A stretch of 64,000 nucleotides of DNA from CAZISM01 sp964541895 (GTDB taxonomy: Bacteria; Zhuqueibacterota; Zhuqueibacteria; Residuimicrobiales; Residuimicrobiaceae). Where the stretch lies: NCBI GenBank assembly GCA_964541895.1, contig CAZISM010000003.1:79018-143017 (forward strand). Direction: 5' to 3'. Within the stretch, counting starts at the first letter, position 1, and each line of letters starts with the position of its first letter. This document shows positions 33,321-42,812 of this stretch, piece by piece. The notes under the pieces are model-generated. The model had not been told where the DNA came from. It was given only the letters and a program-made list of their open reading frames with translations, and ran no database searches. The translations under genes were made by a program, and so were the position numbers.

Positions 33321-35981
33321 ATGCGCTTTACACTGATATCCATATTTTTTCTTGTTATCCACTTCTCCCTTTTTGCCAATCGTTCTGACCGGGCCGATCA
33401 AGCCGTTCCGGTCACCGTTCTGCGACGGCTGCCGCTCGAGCTGGTGCCGAGCCGTCCCTTTCTGTCGCCGCTGCCGCCGCGACGCATAGCCAGGCCGACG
33501 GTCGGCCTGGCGTTGAGCGGGGGGGCCTTGCGTGGCGTCCTGCAGATCGGTGTGCTGAAAGCTCTTGAACAGCATCAGATCCCTATCGATGTCATTTGCG
33601 CCACCAGCATCGGCTCGGTGGTCGGCGGTTTATACGCCTCCGGGTACGAACCGGATGAGATCCGCACCATCTTTGACTCGGTGAACTGGAAGGAGATACT
33701 GGTCGATTCGCCGAATAGGGCTGCACAGTTTTTGGCTGAAAAACAGAAACGCAATCGCGCGATCGTGCAGTTTCGTTTGAATGGCTGGAAGATCGTCATG
33801 CCCGAAGCGTACACCCCGGGACAAAAACTGTCAGAATTTCTGATCAATGTTCTGCTCAAAGCCCCGTTGCATGAGAACAATTTCAGCGAACTGGCTGTGC
33901 CGTTGTCCATCACGGCCACCGATTTATATAACGGCGACAAGGTGATGATTCGGGAAGGGGAATTGGCGGAAGCGATGCGGGCCTCCAGCGCTGTTCCGCT
34001 TTTGTTGAATCCGGTGAATTATCAGAACCGCACGCTGGTGGACGGTGGCTTGCTGGATAATATCCCAGTCACTGAAACCAGGCATGCCGGTGCGGATATC
34101 GTTATTGCCGTCAACGCCACAGCCAACTTGCGCAGCAAGCACGAACTCACCGCGCCCTGGCACATGGCGGACCAGGTGACCACTATTATGCAGCGCGAAC
34201 ACAACAGCCATGAACTGCGCGTCGCTGACCTGGTCATCGACTTTCAGGACATCGAATCCACCTCCACGGACCTTGCCGAGCTGGAGCGTCTGTTTCAGGA
34301 AGGGATGGCCAGAACCGAGCGCATCATTCCCCATTTGCAGCAAAAGCTCGCCGCCGCGCCGCTGCTGCCGTCGACCAGCTACTTGATCAGCGGTCACTGG
34401 TTTGCCTCTCGGCGCGACACCGCCCTGGCAGCTACGGCTATAGATCTCGCGGCACCTCGACGGATGACCGTCGCCGAGGTGTCGGACAACCTCCGGCGTT
34501 TGTTTCAAACAGGCCTGCTCGACAGCTGCAGCGCAGACATCGTCGCGGTCGGCCGCGACACCCTGGTCCGTTATGTAATGTTGCCCAATCCGCCTCTGTC
34601 AGCCGTGCACTTTCACGGCGCGCAAGCTCTGCCGGATTCCATGCTGCAGCCTTTGTTTGCGTCCATGCTCAACCAGCCGGTTCAACATGTCAAGTTCCGC
34701 TCCGCCTGTTTGTCGCTGCTGAAATTATACCGCCAGAAAGGCTATTCGCTTGCTGACATTACCGCCATGGCCTATGACAGCACCTCTGCCACGGCTCACC
34801 TGTACATCGCCGAAGGCACCCTCTCCCGGATCGAATGGCAGGGTCTGCAGCGTACCAAACCGTACGTCATCAGCAGAGAATTCACCCTCACCTCCGGAGA
34901 ACCGTTCCGTTTTGAACAGGCCCAGCAGGGTATCGCCAACCTCTACGGCACCGGTCTATTCTCTTCGGTCAGCATGCGCACGCAGCGCAACGGGCCGCAA
35001 TGGAATCTCTCTCTGGCCTTTGAGGAAAAAAAATACCATCTCGTACGCTGGGGGGCTCGCTATGACTCGGAACGGTTGGGCCGCACCTTTGTTGAATGGG
35101 CGCAGGAAAATCTGTTCGGTACCGGCAACGAATTAACCCTGCACAGCCAGTACGGAAAACGCGACATGCTTTTTGCGCTCGCTTTCAACGCCAATCGCAT
35201 GTTTCAGACCTATCTTACCAGCCAGGTAAACATCCATCACGACGTGCACAAAAATTTCTATTACGAAAATTTCAGCGGCATCGGCGAGTATGAGCGGCGT
35301 TCGAGCGGTGGCACGTTCAGCCTGGGCAGCCAGTTGGGTCGCTTCGGCACGGTTTGGGCCGTGGGCCGGTCGGAGCGTATCAACATTCGCAGCATCTCCG
35401 GCTACGGCTATGACAACGGCGATCTGATCATCAATACCATCGGCGTCAACACCGTCGTGGACACCCGCGATCGGATGCCGTTTCCCTCTTCAGGTAAGTA
35501 TTACACCTTCTTTTACGAGTTGTCCTCAGGCAAATTTCTCGGCGGCGACATATCCTATTTCAAGGTGGAAAACATTCTGCACACGCATTACACCTTTTGG
35601 CGGCGTAATACGCTGTCGCAAAAACTGCTTTGGGGAACCTCGGATCTCACCACCCCTTTTTCAGAACAATTTCGACTCGGCGGTGCAGATTCGTTTTATG
35701 GGTTGCGGGAAGGCGAGTTGCAGGGACGGCACGTGATCAGTGCCAGCTGGGAATACCGGTACCGATTGCCCTGGAAACCTTTATGGGATATGTTTTTCTC
35801 AATGCGTTTTGAAGTGGGCGCGGCCTGGAAAAACGCCGTGCACATCAAGGCTGAGGATTTTGTCAACGGCCGCGGTGCCTCCCTGGCCATGAACACGCCG
35901 GCGGGGCCGCTGCAGCTTTCCTGTGGATTTGCCAGCAATAACAGGAAGCGTCTCTATGTTTCGCTCGGCCACACGTTTTAA
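33321..35981 (+). CDS. PlpD-like patatin phospholipase fused to POTRA and BamA-type barrel
   Basis: 886-aa secreted or outer-membrane protein. A signal peptide (1-19) is followed by a patatin domain at about 60-270. It has the oxyanion motif SGGALRGVLQIGVL, nucleophile motif ATSIGSVVGG (A in place of the first Gly of GxSxG), and the catalytic Asp in VDGGLLDN. POTRA-like segments follow at about 370-565. The C-terminal half is a 16-strand-type barrel with the terminal SLGHTF. This is the architecture of type Vd autotransporters such as PlpD. The ATG has a GAGGT site. Convergent with fecR, with only 9 nt between. Confidence 0.92.
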   Translation: MRFTLISIFFLVIHFSLFANRSDRADQAVPVTVLRRLPLELVPSRPFLSPLPPRRIARPTVGLALSGGALRGVLQIGVLKALEQHQIPIDVICATSIGSVVGGLYASGYEPDEIRTIFDSVNWKEILVDSPNRAAQFLAEKQKRNRAIVQFRLNGWKIVMPEAYTPGQKLSEFLINVLLKAPLHENNFSELAVPLSITATDLYNGDKVMIREGELAEAMRASSAVPLLLNPVNYQNRTLVDGGLLDNIPVTETRHAGADIVIAVNATANLRSKHELTAPWHMADQVTTIMQREHNSHELRVADLVIDFQDIESTSTDLAELERLFQEGMARTERIIPHLQQKLAAAPLLPSTSYLISGHWFASRRDTALAATAIDLAAPRRMTVAEVSDNLRRLFQTGLLDSCSADIVAVGRDTLVRYVMLPNPPLSAVHFHGAQALPDSMLQPLFASMLNQPVQHVKFRSACLSLLKLYRQKGYSLADITAMAYDSTSATAHLYIAEGTLSRIEWQGLQRTKPYVISREFTLTSGEPFRFEQAQQGIANLYGTGLFSSVSMRTQRNGPQWNLSLAFEEKKYHLVRWGARYDSERLGRTFVEWAQENLFGTGNELTLHSQYGKRDMLFALAFNANRMFQTYLTSQVNIHHDVHKNFYYENFSGIGEYERRSSGGTFSLGSQLGRFGTVWAVGRSERINIRSISGYGYDNGDLIINTIGVNTVVDTRDRMPFPSSGKYYTFFYELSSGKFLGGDISYFKVENILHTHYTFWRRNTLSQKLLWGTSDLTTPFSEQFRLGGADSFYGLREGELQGRHVISASWEYRYRLPWKPLWDMFFSMRFEVGAAWKNAVHIKAEDFVNGRGASLAMNTPAGPLQLSCGFASNNRKRLYVSLGHTF

Positions 35982-35990
35982 TGACCCACG

Positions 35991-36731
35991 CTATGGCTGC
36001 TGGGCCTGATCCCGCTCTCTGTTCCATTTCACCCAATCCTGGTTTTCATCCGCATCCTGCTCGGAGAACGCGCCGGATTGAATCACCTGGCCCTTTTTAT
36101 CGATGCGCGCCTTTTGCATGCTGCGTACGATCAGGGTCCACTGTTCCATGGATACCTGCTGCGGTCCCGACACCTGCTGGGGCCCATCGATTTGATAGGG
36201 CGCCAGACTTTTCACCGCGCCCTGCGCCGCTGGCGGTTGCCGCCGCAACACCACTTCGCCGGAATACACTTTCAGTTCAGCGGAGGAATCGGGGTCCACA
36301 TGCAGGCGCAACGTGGTTCCGGTTATGGCCGCCGCCGCCACCGGGGTAGAAATGGCAAATTTAAGACCTCCCGGCTTTTTGGCCACATTCGCCCACAGAT
36401 CGCCGCCCTGCAGGGCTATTTGCGATTCCAGCACTTTCTCTTTGGTCTCTTCATAGAGTTTCAGGATTTCAATGGTGGTCTTGGGGGCGAGGCGTATGCG
36501 GTCCAACTTGGCCAGGTCCAGCTCGGCGCGCGAATCGCTGAAGGTGCGAAGGCGCTCGCCGGTGGAAACTTCCGAATGCAGCTGCACCGAGCTCCAGTCT
36601 GTCTCCTGAATTCCCTGCTTTTTGGCCGTTCCTTCAACAAAGGTGACCAATCCCCGCTTGGCCGTGTCCTGGGGCGCCCAGCCCAAAGAAAACAACAAGG
36701 CCCATCCGGTTACAATCTTTCGTAACAGCAT
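35991..36731 (-). CDS. FecR-domain periplasmic protein
   Basis: 246 aa. A signal peptide (1-19) is followed by a FecR domain with GLVTFVEGTAKK, VSTGERLRTFSDSRAELDL, IRLAPKT and ISTPVAAAAITGT. Near residue 185 a 6-residue motif is doubled in tandem (GPQQVSGPQQVS). The C-terminus is charged and Gln-rich. FecR domains usually act as anti-sigma partners, but this one has no N-terminal TM anchor and no adjacent sigma factor. It is more like the secreted FecR proteins of unknown role. AGGAGGAG precedes the ATG. Confidence 0.85.
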   Translation of the reverse strand: MLLRKIVTGWALLFSLGWAPQDTAKRGLVTFVEGTAKKQGIQETDWSSVQLHSEVSTGERLRTFSDSRAELDLAKLDRIRLAPKTTIEILKLYEETKEKVLESQIALQGGDLWANVAKKPGGLKFAISTPVAAAAITGTTLRLHVDPDSSAELKVYSGEVVLRRQPPAAQGAVKSLAPYQIDGPQQVSGPQQVSMEQWTLIVRSMQKARIDKKGQVIQSGAFSEQDADENQDWVKWNRERDQAQQP

Positions 36732-36767
36732 CGCTCTCCTCCTATCGCCCTGTCCACAGCGATGGAA

Positions 36768-37916
36768 TCAGATATATCGACTATTGTTAAAATATTTTGA
36801 AAAAACCAGATCTCCCAATTTGACGGCTTCGCGGCTATATGGATCCAGTTTTCGCTTATTGAGTTCCCAGTCTATCAGTTGCTTCGCTTCCCGCCATTTG
36901 TCGATGTGATCCACCTTGTCAATAAACGTCTGGTACGCCTTTTCATCCCGCGCGAATAATTTCTGCACAAACACCTTGCTGTCCTTGGCTTCGATGAGCG
37001 TGTGGATGGACGGATAGGGACCTGGCGGCTGATGCTCCCGTTGCGCATGATAGACCGGTCCTTTTTCTTCTTCCGGGAAAATTATTTTTGGCAGAATGAA
37101 CTCTTCGGAGGCATGGCCAGAAGTCGACGGGACCGGATGTCCCTGGCTGGTGCTGAATTCAAAAATATCTTCAAAATCTTCTCGATGCCACTGCTGCTTG
37201 CCCTGACTTACTTTTTTCTTGACGAACGGAACTCTTTCTTCCAGACCACGGGCGGTGAGAAACTCTTCCACCAGCGCCGCCTCGACGCCCGCCGGCCGTA
37301 ATCCTTCCTCCAGCCGATAGAGCTGTACGAACAGATCAAACTCTTTGATCGCCGCCTGGTTATCCTTGCCGGCATAGAGAGCCGCTTTCAACTCCTGGGT
37401 CAGCCTTGCAAAGGAGGTTCTGGTGATAACCGCCTCGTCCATACTCTGGACATGTTCCTGACAGCGCAGCACGAACGGAATATCTTTGCCGATCAGTTCC
37501 AGTTTGAACTGGAGATATTTTTTCTCATGCCGGTCCGTCGGATTGAACACCAGACTCTCCACCGCTTGCAGTGGTCGCAGCAGAACATCGTGGCGGGCGA
37601 ACACAGAGTCGCGCACACATTTTTCCACCTCCTGCCGGCTGAGACGGATGCTCCGCGTCAAAGCGGCCAGCAATTTTTCAAAGCTGGCGCGAACCTCGAC
37701 ATCGTTGACATCAAAATTGGCGTTAAAATTCCATGAAAACGGCTTTTCCTGCTTGAGCCGGTTATGGGCGCACGCCAACACGTTTTCCTTGACAAACTCT
37801 GGAAGACTCTCATGCAACAATTGACGACACGTAACCTGTTCACGATTGCTGATCGCCCGTTCAATCAATACGGACGCCAACCGTTTCCGCCCCTCTTCCA
37901 ATCCCACACCACGCAA
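36768..37916 (-). CDS. Conserved-looking hypothetical protein downstream of gyrA
   Basis: 382 aa, not recognised. No signal peptide or TM helices. It is largely alpha-helical and charged (RSIRLSRQEVEKCV, FDLFVQLYRLEEGLRP), with a Pro-rich linker around 290-310 and a C-terminal helical module (FARDEKAYQTFIDKVDHI). TTG start at 37916 with AAAGGAAG 6 nt upstream. It follows gyrA by 64 nt on the same strand and may be co-transcribed with it. A function tied to DNA topology or division is possible but not supported by any motif I can name. Confidence 0.7.
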   Translation of the reverse strand: MRGVGLEEGRKRLASVLIERAISNREQVTCRQLLHESLPEFVKENVLACAHNRLKQEKPFSWNFNANFDVNDVEVRASFEKLLAALTRSIRLSRQEVEKCVRDSVFARHDVLLRPLQAVESLVFNPTDRHEKKYLQFKLELIGKDIPFVLRCQEHVQSMDEAVITRTSFARLTQELKAALYAGKDNQAAIKEFDLFVQLYRLEEGLRPAGVEAALVEEFLTARGLEERVPFVKKKVSQGKQQWHREDFEDIFEFSTSQGHPVPSTSGHASEEFILPKIIFPEEEKGPVYHAQREHQPPGPYPSIHTLIEAKDSKVFVQKLFARDEKAYQTFIDKVDHIDKWREAKQLIDWELNKRKLDPYSREAVKLGDLVFSKYFNNSRYI

Positions 37917-37980
37917 AGCACACTTCCTTTCAATCCTGTTGCCTGACTATGCACTCACCAATCGCAGCCTTCGTGGATCC

Positions 37981-40568
37981 CTACAATTTGGTTTCAGAAT
38001 CAGTGGTTAAAACAAAAACATCGACGATCTCATCTCCTTGTTTCAATGCCGCCACCGCGGCCCCCTGTGTGGCACGCCCCATCGTTTTAATCTCCCTGGC
38101 CTTGAGACGTTTTTGTTTGCCTTTTTTCGACAACCAGACGATCAGGTCGCTCTCCTTAACCTCCAGAACGCGGGTGACACGGCCCACCTTGGGAGACGTT
38201 TTATAATTAACGATGCCCTTGCCGCCGCGATGCGTGCTGCCGTATTCATCCAACTCGCTGCGTTTGCCGAAACCCAAATTGGTCAGCGTAGCGATGGTGG
38301 TTTTGGCCTTGCCGGATTGCAGCGCGACCACCGCTACCACTACGTCTTTGCGTTCCAACTCTATGCCGCGAATCCCGCCGGCCGACAGGCCCATTTCCCG
38401 CACCTCTTCTTCGGCAAAACGGATGCAGCGGCCTTCTGCCGTAGCCATGACCACTTCCTGGTTGCCGCCCGTCTGGTTGGCGGACACCAGCGAATCGTCA
38501 TCCCGCAACGCGATGACGACTGAGCCGCCCGGCTTGACCTTGCTGAAATCGGCCAGCCGTATTCTCTTGACGAATCCATNNNNNNNNNNNNNNNNNNNNN
38601 NNNNNNNNNNNNNNNNNNNNNNNNNNNNNNNNNNNNNNNNNNNNNNNNNNNNNNNNNNNNNNNNNNNNNNNNNNNNNNNCCGCCCGGCTTGACCTTGCTG
38701 AAATCGGCCAGCCGTATTCTCTTGACGAATCCATTGCGGGTGCTAAGAAATATATAACGATTTTCTATGAATTTGTCAACCTCATAACAATCGACAAAGG
38801 TTTCCTCCCGGTCCAGTTGCAGCAGCCGAGTTACCGGCGTAAACGATTCCAGGGAGGTGGAGAGAGGAATAAAACTGGTGCGCAGCACATAGGCGGTGCC
38901 GCTGCTGCCGAACAGCAAAACGAAATGGCTGTTGACCGAGCGGAACAGGTAGCGCACACCATCGCGGCCCAGTTCGTTTTTGATTTTGTCCCTGAGATTG
39001 TCGAATTCGGAAAGCGGAAACCGCATAATGTTGCCCATGGAGGTGATGGCAACCAGAACCTCTTCTTCCGAAACCATCTCTTTCAGCGTCTCACCGCCGC
39101 CCACCTTGGTGATGATCTGCGTGCGACGGTTGTCACCGTACTTTTCTTTCAAGGCCAGCAATTCCTGCTTGACCAGTTGCATGCGCAACGGTTTGCTGTT
39201 TAGCAGCGATTTCAGCTTTTGAATGAGCTTTATCAGCTCCAGATATTCATCCTCGATTTTTTTTCGCTCCAGACCCGTGAGCCGCTGCAGCCGCATATCG
39301 AGTATGGCCTGCGCCTGTATCTCTGACAGGCGAAAACGCTTCATCAGCCCGGTGCGCGCGGTATCGACGTCTTTGGACTTTTTGATCAAGGCGATGATCT
39401 CATCAATGTTATCGATGGCGATCTTGAGTCCTTCGAGGATGTGCGCCCGCTTTTCCGCCTTGTCGAGATCGTATTTGATCCGGCGCAGAACAATGTCGTG
39501 ACGAAATTTTATAAACTCGGCGAGAATCTGTTTGATATTCAGCACTTGCGGTTGGCCGTCCACCAGCGCCAGCATGATCACGCCAAACGTCGTTTGCAAT
39601 TGCGAGTGTTTAAACAGCTCCTTCAGGATGAATTCGGCATCCGCTTCCTTGCGCAGCTCGAACACGATGCGCATGCCTTCGCGGTCAGACTCGTCGCGGA
39701 TGTCGTAAATACCCTCAATTTTTTTATCGCGGACCAAATCCGCCACGCGTTCGATCAGCGACGTCTTGTTGACCTGATAGGGGATCTCGTTCACGACAAT
39801 ACGGGGGCGGCCGTTCACGTCTTCCGTATGAACCTTGGCACGAACGGTGAGTTTGCCGCGCCCGGTTTTGAAATAGCTATCGATCTCTTCATCGCCGACA
39901 ATGAGCGCACCGGTGGGAAAGTCCGGCCCTTTGATGTATTTTTTAAAATCGATCGGCTTGAGCTCCGGCTTTTCAATCAACGCTACCAGGGCATCGATGA
40001 CCTCGTTAAGATTGTGCGGCGGCATGTTGGTGGCCATGCCGACCGCGATGCCGGAAGAGCCGTTGACCAACAACGCCGGCAGCAGGGAGGGGAGAATCGC
40101 CGGTTCCTTCAGCGTATCGTCAAAATTTGCCACAAAGGGGACCGTGTCCTTTTCCAGATCGCGCAGAATCTCCTCAGCTATGGCCGCGAGACGAGCTTCC
40201 GTATAACGCATCGCCGCCGGCGCGTCGCCGTCGACAGAGCCAAAATTACCCTGTCCGTCCACCAGCGGATAGCGCAGGGAAAAATCCTGCACCATTCGCA
40301 CCATAGCGTCGTACACGGCCGCATCGCCGTGCGGGTGATATTTTCCTAGCACCTCGCCGACGATACGGGCGCTTTTCTTATAGGAGGACGATGGCCGCAG
40401 CCCCAAGTCCAGCATGGCATAGAGCACACGGCGGTGGACCGGTTTCAACCCGTCACGTACATCCGGCAAGGCACGCGAGACAATAACCGACATCGAATAA
40501 TCGATGTAGGAACTTCGCATCTCTTCTTCAATGAATATGGGAACTATTTTTTCTTTCTGCTCCGCCAT
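37981..40568 (-). CDS. gyrA: DNA gyrase subunit A (interrupted by a false assembly gap)
   Basis: Type IIA topoisomerase breakage-reunion subunit. Visible are the catalytic Tyr in RYTEARLA, the QRDR (GKYHPHGDAAVYDAMVRM) with Ala at E. coli position 83 and Asp at 87, GFVKRIRL in the C-terminal domain, and a GyrA-box-like HRGGKGI. The frame is broken by 100 N. The 55 bases before the gap (38525-38579) are repeated exactly after it (38680-38734). Collapsing the repeat and Ns restores one frame of about 810 aa (DFSKVKPG runs into the segment starting RDDDSLVSANQ). The gene is therefore probably intact. It lies 16 nt after gyrB. Confidence 0.95.
38525..38734. repeat. Assembly gap flanked by an identical 55-bp duplication (artefact)
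   Basis: 38580-38679 is 100 N. 38525-38579 equals 38680-38734 base for base. The duplication length equals a common assembly k-mer (55). This is a scaffolder join of contigs that actually overlap, not a biological repeat. The real sequence here is shorter by 155 bases. Confidence 0.9.
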
Positions 40569-40584
40569 ACAACCCTATCTCTGC

Positions 40585-42507
40585 TTATATATCCAGATTG
40601 CGCACGTATTTGGCATTTTCTTCGATAAACTTTCTGCGATGCTCCACTTCATCACCCATGAGCATCGAAAAGATGTGATCCGCTTCAAAGGCTTCTTCGA
40701 TGGTGACTTGCAGCAGCGTGCGGCCCTGCGGATCCATGGTGGTTTTCCACAATTGGTCCGGATTCATCTCGCCGAGACCTTTGTAGCGCTGTATGTTCAG
40801 CGATTTGCCGCTGTCCTTGTTCATTTTTTTCACCGTCTCATCCAGTTCTTCCTGGTCATAGACGTAATACTCTTCATTGCCGCGATGAACCCGAAAGAGA
40901 GGGGGCAGCGCGATGTAAAGATGCCCGTTTTCGATGACCGCTTTCATGTGGCGAAAGAAAAATGTCAACAGCAGCGTGCGGATATGGGAACCGTCCACAT
41001 CCGCGTCGGTCATGATGATGACGCGATTATAGCGCAATTTATCCACGGCAAAATCGTCACGACCGATGCCGGTACCCAGCGCGGAGACAATGGTGCGAAT
41101 CTCTTCGTTGGAGAGCATCTTGTCGAGCCGGGCCCGTTCCACATTGAGAATCTTGCCGCGCAACGGCAGGATCGCCTGAAAGCGGCGATCGCGTCCCTGC
41201 TTGGCGCTGCCACCGGCCGAATCGCCTTCGACGATAAAGAGTTCTGTTTTCTCCGCTTCGTTCCAGGAGCAGTCGGCCAGCTTGCCGGGCAGGCTTTCGT
41301 TCTCGAGGGCCGATTTGCGGCGGGTCAGTTCGCGCGCTTTTCTGGCCGCTTCCCGCGAACGTGCTGCCACCATGCACTTTTCAATGATGCGCTTGCCGAT
41401 CGCCGTGTTAGCATCGAGGAAACGGGAGAGCTGTTCGTTGACCAGCGCCTCAATGATGCCCTTGACCTCGCTGTTACCCAGTTTGGTTTTCGTCTGACCT
41501 TCGAACTGCGGATCGGTGATCTTGATGCTGACAATGGCCGTCAAACCCTCGCGCACATCCTCACCGCTCAAGGTCACATCGTTATTCTTCAACAGTTTGT
41601 TTTTGGCGGCAAACGTGTTGAGCGTGCGCGTCAGCGCCGCCTTGAAGCCGATTTCGTGTGTGCCGCCTTCAATGGTGTGGATGTTGTTGACGTAGGAATA
41701 AATATTTTCGGTATAGGAATCGGTGTAGGACAAGGCCACTTCAACAGGAATATTTTCCCGCTCGCCGCTGAAGGAAATGATCTTTTTCGTGATCGACGTG
41801 CGATTCTGATCCAGATAGTCTACAAAGGCGGCCAGACCACCTTTATATTTGAACTTTTCCGATTTGTTGCTGGCTTTGTCGGTCAGGGTGATCTTGATAT
41901 CCTTATTGAGAAAGGCCAGTTCGCGCAAACGTTCGGCAATGATTTCAAAACTGAATTTTCTTTTTTTGAAAATGGTGCCATCCGGAAGAAACGTCACCTT
42001 GGTGCCGGTGGATTTGCGCTGGCCGACCACTTTGACGGGTGTAACCGGCACCCCTTTTTCATAGCGCTGGCGATGGACCTTGCCGTCGCGCGCCACCTCG
42101 GTGACCATCCATTCCGAAAGAGCGTTCACCACTGAAACGCCTACGCCGTGCAAGCCGCCGGATACCTTGTAGGCTTTTTTATCGAATTTGCCGCCGGCAT
42201 GCAAAACGGTCATGACCACTTCCAGGGCCGAACGCTTTTCTTCCGGATGCATATCCACGGGAATGCCGCGCCCGTTGTCTTCGACGCTGACACTGCCATC
42301 CTTGTTGATGCTGACATCAATATCGGTACAGATGCCGGCCAGGGCTTCATCGATACTGTTGTCCACCACCTCGTTGACGAGATGGTGCAAACCGCGCAAC
42401 GACACATCACCAATATACATGGCCGGGCGAAGTCGAACCGCCTCCAGGCCTTTCAAAACCTGGATTTGACTGGCGTCGTAGACCGGCTCTTTTTTCTTTT
42501 TCTCCAT
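40585..42507 (-). CDS. gyrB: DNA gyrase subunit B
   Basis: 640-aa GHKL ATPase and TOPRIM subunit. The ATP site has NEVVDNSIDEALAG near residue 45, EDNGRGIPV near 75 and GGLHGVGVSVVNALS near 118. The TOPRIM region has LFIVEGDSAGGSAKQGRDR near 423, followed by IIMTDADVDGSHIRTLLLTF near 500 (given as two 20-residue-or-shorter blocks). Length is that of the short GyrB form, without the Gram-negative insert. Co-transcribed with gyrA. Confidence 0.97.
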   Translation of the reverse strand: MEKKKKEPVYDASQIQVLKGLEAVRLRPAMYIGDVSLRGLHHLVNEVVDNSIDEALAGICTDIDVSINKDGSVSVEDNGRGIPVDMHPEEKRSALEVVMTVLHAGGKFDKKAYKVSGGLHGVGVSVVNALSEWMVTEVARDGKVHRQRYEKGVPVTPVKVVGQRKSTGTKVTFLPDGTIFKKRKFSFEIIAERLRELAFLNKDIKITLTDKASNKSEKFKYKGGLAAFVDYLDQNRTSITKKIISFSGERENIPVEVALSYTDSYTENIYSYVNNIHTIEGGTHEIGFKAALTRTLNTFAAKNKLLKNNDVTLSGEDVREGLTAIVSIKITDPQFEGQTKTKLGNSEVKGIIEALVNEQLSRFLDANTAIGKRIIEKCMVAARSREAARKARELTRRKSALENESLPGKLADCSWNEAEKTELFIVEGDSAGGSAKQGRDRRFQAILPLRGKILNVERARLDKMLSNEEIRTIVSALGTGIGRDDFAVDKLRYNRVIIMTDADVDGSHIRTLLLTFFFRHMKAVIENGHLYIALPPLFRVHRGNEEYYVYDQEELDETVKKMNKDSGKSLNIQRYKGLGEMNPDQLWKTTMDPQGRTLLQVTIEEAFEADHIFSMLMGDEVEHRRKFIEENAKYVRNLDI

Positions 42508-42523
42508 GCACCTTGTTCCGTCA

Positions 42524-42811
42524 TTAAATGAATCGAAAATCGTTAATCACGTTCTTGCCGTACCGCTGTTCAATCTGTTTTAATATGGAATGCTTCTGAA
42601 ACATCAACTCCGTCCGCCAGCTCGAACTTGCCACGCGAACGTACAACACCCCTTCCACAACCTTATCTGCTTTGCTGATTTTGCTGATCTGCGGTCCCAC
42701 GATGGCGGCCCAATCCTGAACGATCTGCTGTTCTTTCATTTTTTTTCTGAATCCCAGCTTGTCGATCAGCAACTCGACAGATTCGGCAAGCGATTTGGTA
42801 TGCGAAGCCAT
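42524..42811 (-). CDS. dciA: DciA-like (DUF721) replicative helicase loader/operator
   Basis: 95 aa. The DUF721/DciA pattern is QQIVQDWAAIVGPQISKIS near residue 28, GVLYVRVASSSWRTELMF near 55 and INDF near the end. DciA is the ancestral DnaB-helicase operator, replaced by DnaC or DnaI in some lineages. Position between recF and gyrB near oriC is a classical location. It starts 1 nt after the recF stop. Confidence 0.9.
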   Translation of the reverse strand: MASHTKSLAESVELLIDKLGFRKKMKEQQIVQDWAAIVGPQISKISKADKVVEGVLYVRVASSSWRTELMFQKHSILKQIEQRYGKNVINDFRFI

Positions 42812-42812
42812 T

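Noticed and set aside
35991..36731. FecR-type anti-sigma factor of an iron-uptake system
   Set aside because: No ECF sigma factor or TonB receptor gene adjacent and no TM anchor after the start; kept as a FecR-domain protein only.
38498..38734. Apparent gyrA frame with a different C-terminus across the Ns
   Set aside because: Produced by the false gap; merging the 55-bp overlap restores the standard frame.
40531..42135. 534-aa plus-strand ORF across gyrB
   Set aside because: Antisense shadow of gyrB.
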